Positions 5,852 through 6,873 of a stretch of 6,873 bases of DNA are shown piece by piece. The notes below the pieces were generated by a model that saw nothing but the letters and a program-made list of their open reading frames with translations, ran no database searches and was not told where the DNA came from. The stretch comes from Cytophagaceae bacterium. GTDB lineage: Bacteria > Bacteroidota > Bacteroidia > Cytophagales > Spirosomataceae. Where the stretch lies: contig JAIXRT010000007.1 in the NCBI GenBank assembly GCA_027485075.1, forward strand, positions 1 through 6,873, read 5' to 3'. The stretch's first letter is position 1. Each line of letters begins with the position of its first letter. Position numbers and translations under genes: made by a program.

Positions 5852-6873
5852 AAAGTATGCCTATCAAGTCTTTGAATTCAAATCCATTTGTTAGCCGATC
5901 TTTCCCTAATTTGTGGTGCTCCGCTAAAGCCCACAATAGAAATTCTTTGATAAAATATTGATCTTCCACGGCTGTGTCACCTTGATATTTTTTCACTAAC
6001 TCATTCAGCGGTTTCAAGGAATTTAACGTTTCTTGGTAGTCGGCATCCGTACTTTCATCATACAAGACCAAACCTCCACCTGCATAAATTGCCTCCATTA
6101 GTGCGGTGTAAGGAGTATCTTCTATTTTTTTCGATAGCTTCTCTATTTTGGGGAATAAACCAGGAAGGAATGTTTTAATAGCTGAGCCAATTAATTGTTC
6201 TGCCACAAATGCAGCACCTTCTTGTTCGCCTTCATACACCAGCTCTACTTTTCCAGTGATTGCAGGAATAATACCCATGAAATCAGCCAAGCGAACTGTT
6301 GTATGCTTCTCTTTGTTTAATAACGATCTTCTTTCAGCAGTGCTCACCAAACTTTCCAGCATCGATATACTCATACGCGCACTGACTCCACTTTTGATGT
6401 CAATGTATTCACTTTGACGTGCCTCAAAAATGATTTGCTCCAATAAATCATACGCAAGATTGGGTATGTAAATGCGATCTGTTTGGGATGCATTTAAGCG
6501 CGCTTCTTGTGAGGATATTTTTCGCGCAACAGCAATGCTCTCTGGATAATGGGTTAAAATTTGAGATCCTATTCGATCTTTCAGCGGCGTTACGATACTC
6601 CCGCGGTTGGTATAGTCCTCCGGATTTGCCGTGAATATGAATTGTACATCCAAAGGTAGGCGTAATTTAAACCCTCTGATTTGGATGTCACCTTCCTGTA
6701 AAATATTGAATAAGGCTACCTGTATCCGTGCCTGAAGATCAGGAATCTCATTAATAACAAATATGCAGCGATTTGCACGTGGAATCATACCAAAATGTAT
6801 CACACGATCATCTGCATACGAAAGTTTTAAATTGGCCGCCTTGATGGGATCAATGTCACCGATTAAATCAGCA
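5850..6873 (-). CDS. Mg-chelatase-like AAA+ ATPase, 5' end cut by window edge
   Basis: 340 codons of an AAA+ ATPase of the group often annotated 'magnesium chelatase'. The frame stays open through the right edge (LIGDIDPIKAANLKLSYADDR precedes the visible core), so the GTG at 6803 is internal and the true start lies outside. Visible ATPase parts are HFGMIPRANR, the Walker B region IFVINEIPDL (6735-6764; acidic pair present as NE, not DE), QEGDIQIRG, a sensor-1-like FTANPEDYTNRG and TPLKDR with a likely arginine finger (6573-6590). A helical lid and a C-terminal domain of about 100 residues follow. The Walker A loop is beyond the edge. Nothing here suggests chlorophyll or cobalamin synthesis. 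In relatives such ATPases are often paired with a VWA-domain protein and thought to remodel protein complexes; no VWA gene follows here because a terminator comes directly after the stop. The substrate is unknown. Confidence 0.9.
   Translation of the reverse strand, partial: ADLIGDIDPIKAANLKLSYADDRVIHFGMIPRANRCIFVINEIPDLQARIQVALFNILQEGDIQIRGFKLRLPLDVQFIFTANPEDYTNRGSIVTPLKDRIGSQILTHYPESIAVARKISSQEARLNASQTDRIYIPNLAYDLLEQIIFEARQSEYIDIKSGVSARMSISMLESLVSTAERRSLLNKEKHTTVRLADFMGIIPAITGKVELVYEGEQEGAAFVAEQLIGSAIKTFLPGLFPKIEKLSKKIEDTPYTALMEAIYAGGGLVLYDESTDADYQETLNSLKPLNELVKKYQGDTAVEDQYFIKEFLLWALAEHHKLGKDRLTNGFEFKDLIGIL

Noticed and set aside
6148..6417. Open frame on the plus strand inside the AAA+ ATPase gene
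   Set aside because: Antisense shadow of a conserved coding region.
5850..6803. A 317-codon gene starting at GTG 6803
   Set aside because: The frame remains open to the right edge and the upstream codons encode conserved family sequence (LIGDIDPIKAANLK), so the GTG is an internal valine and the gene is a 5'-truncated fragment.
5850..6873. Evidence for chlorophyll or cobalamin biosynthesis
   Set aside because: The ATPase belongs to a wider Mg-chelatase-like group and no pigment or cobalamin genes accompany it.
1..6873. Mobile element, prophage, CRISPR or defence system
   Set aside because: No transposase, integrase, direct repeats or spacer arrays; all genes are housekeeping or repair genes, and the VRR-NUC protein has the full FAN1 architecture, not the short phage-type form.

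Overview
The window looks like ordinary chromosomal DNA from a member of the Bacteroidota. The evidence is a MurF-alanine racemase fusion protein (a hallmark of that phylum), AT-rich gene starts without Shine-Dalgarno sequences, and promoter-like sequences matching the phylum's TTTG / TAnnTTTG pattern. A short HPF/RaiA protein and a FAN1-type nuclease would fit an environmental lineage of the Cytophagales or Sphingobacteriales kind, but the order cannot be fixed from this stretch.

Layout. Positions 1-2257 (minus) hold most of a murF-alr fusion gene whose 3' end lies beyond the left edge. Upstream of it on the same strand is pgk (2342-3532, phosphoglycerate kinase), with a strong intrinsic terminator between the two. 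A 163-bp divergent intergenic region (3533-3695) separates pgk from a plus-strand gene for a 550-residue FAN1-like VRR-NUC nuclease (3696-5348). After a 121-bp spacer with a promoter candidate and two overlapping hairpins comes a plus-strand short ribosome hibernation factor gene (5470-5808). It converges on a minus-strand AAA+ ATPase gene of the Mg-chelatase-like family (5850 to the right edge, 5' end missing). A perfect 44-bp palindrome lies between these two stop codons and probably terminates both transcripts.

The genes do not form one pathway. They cover cell-wall precursor synthesis (murF-alr), glycolysis (pgk), DNA repair (fan1), ribosome hibernation (hpf) and an AAA+ chaperone-like ATPase. 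Nearly all transcription units seem to be single genes bounded by terminators or divergent promoters. No mobile elements, CRISPR arrays, tRNA or rRNA genes were seen, and no intergenic gap exceeds 300 bp. I found no convincing undescribed system. The points most worth a second look are the bacterial FAN1 nuclease, the structured leader of hpf, and the compact shared terminator.
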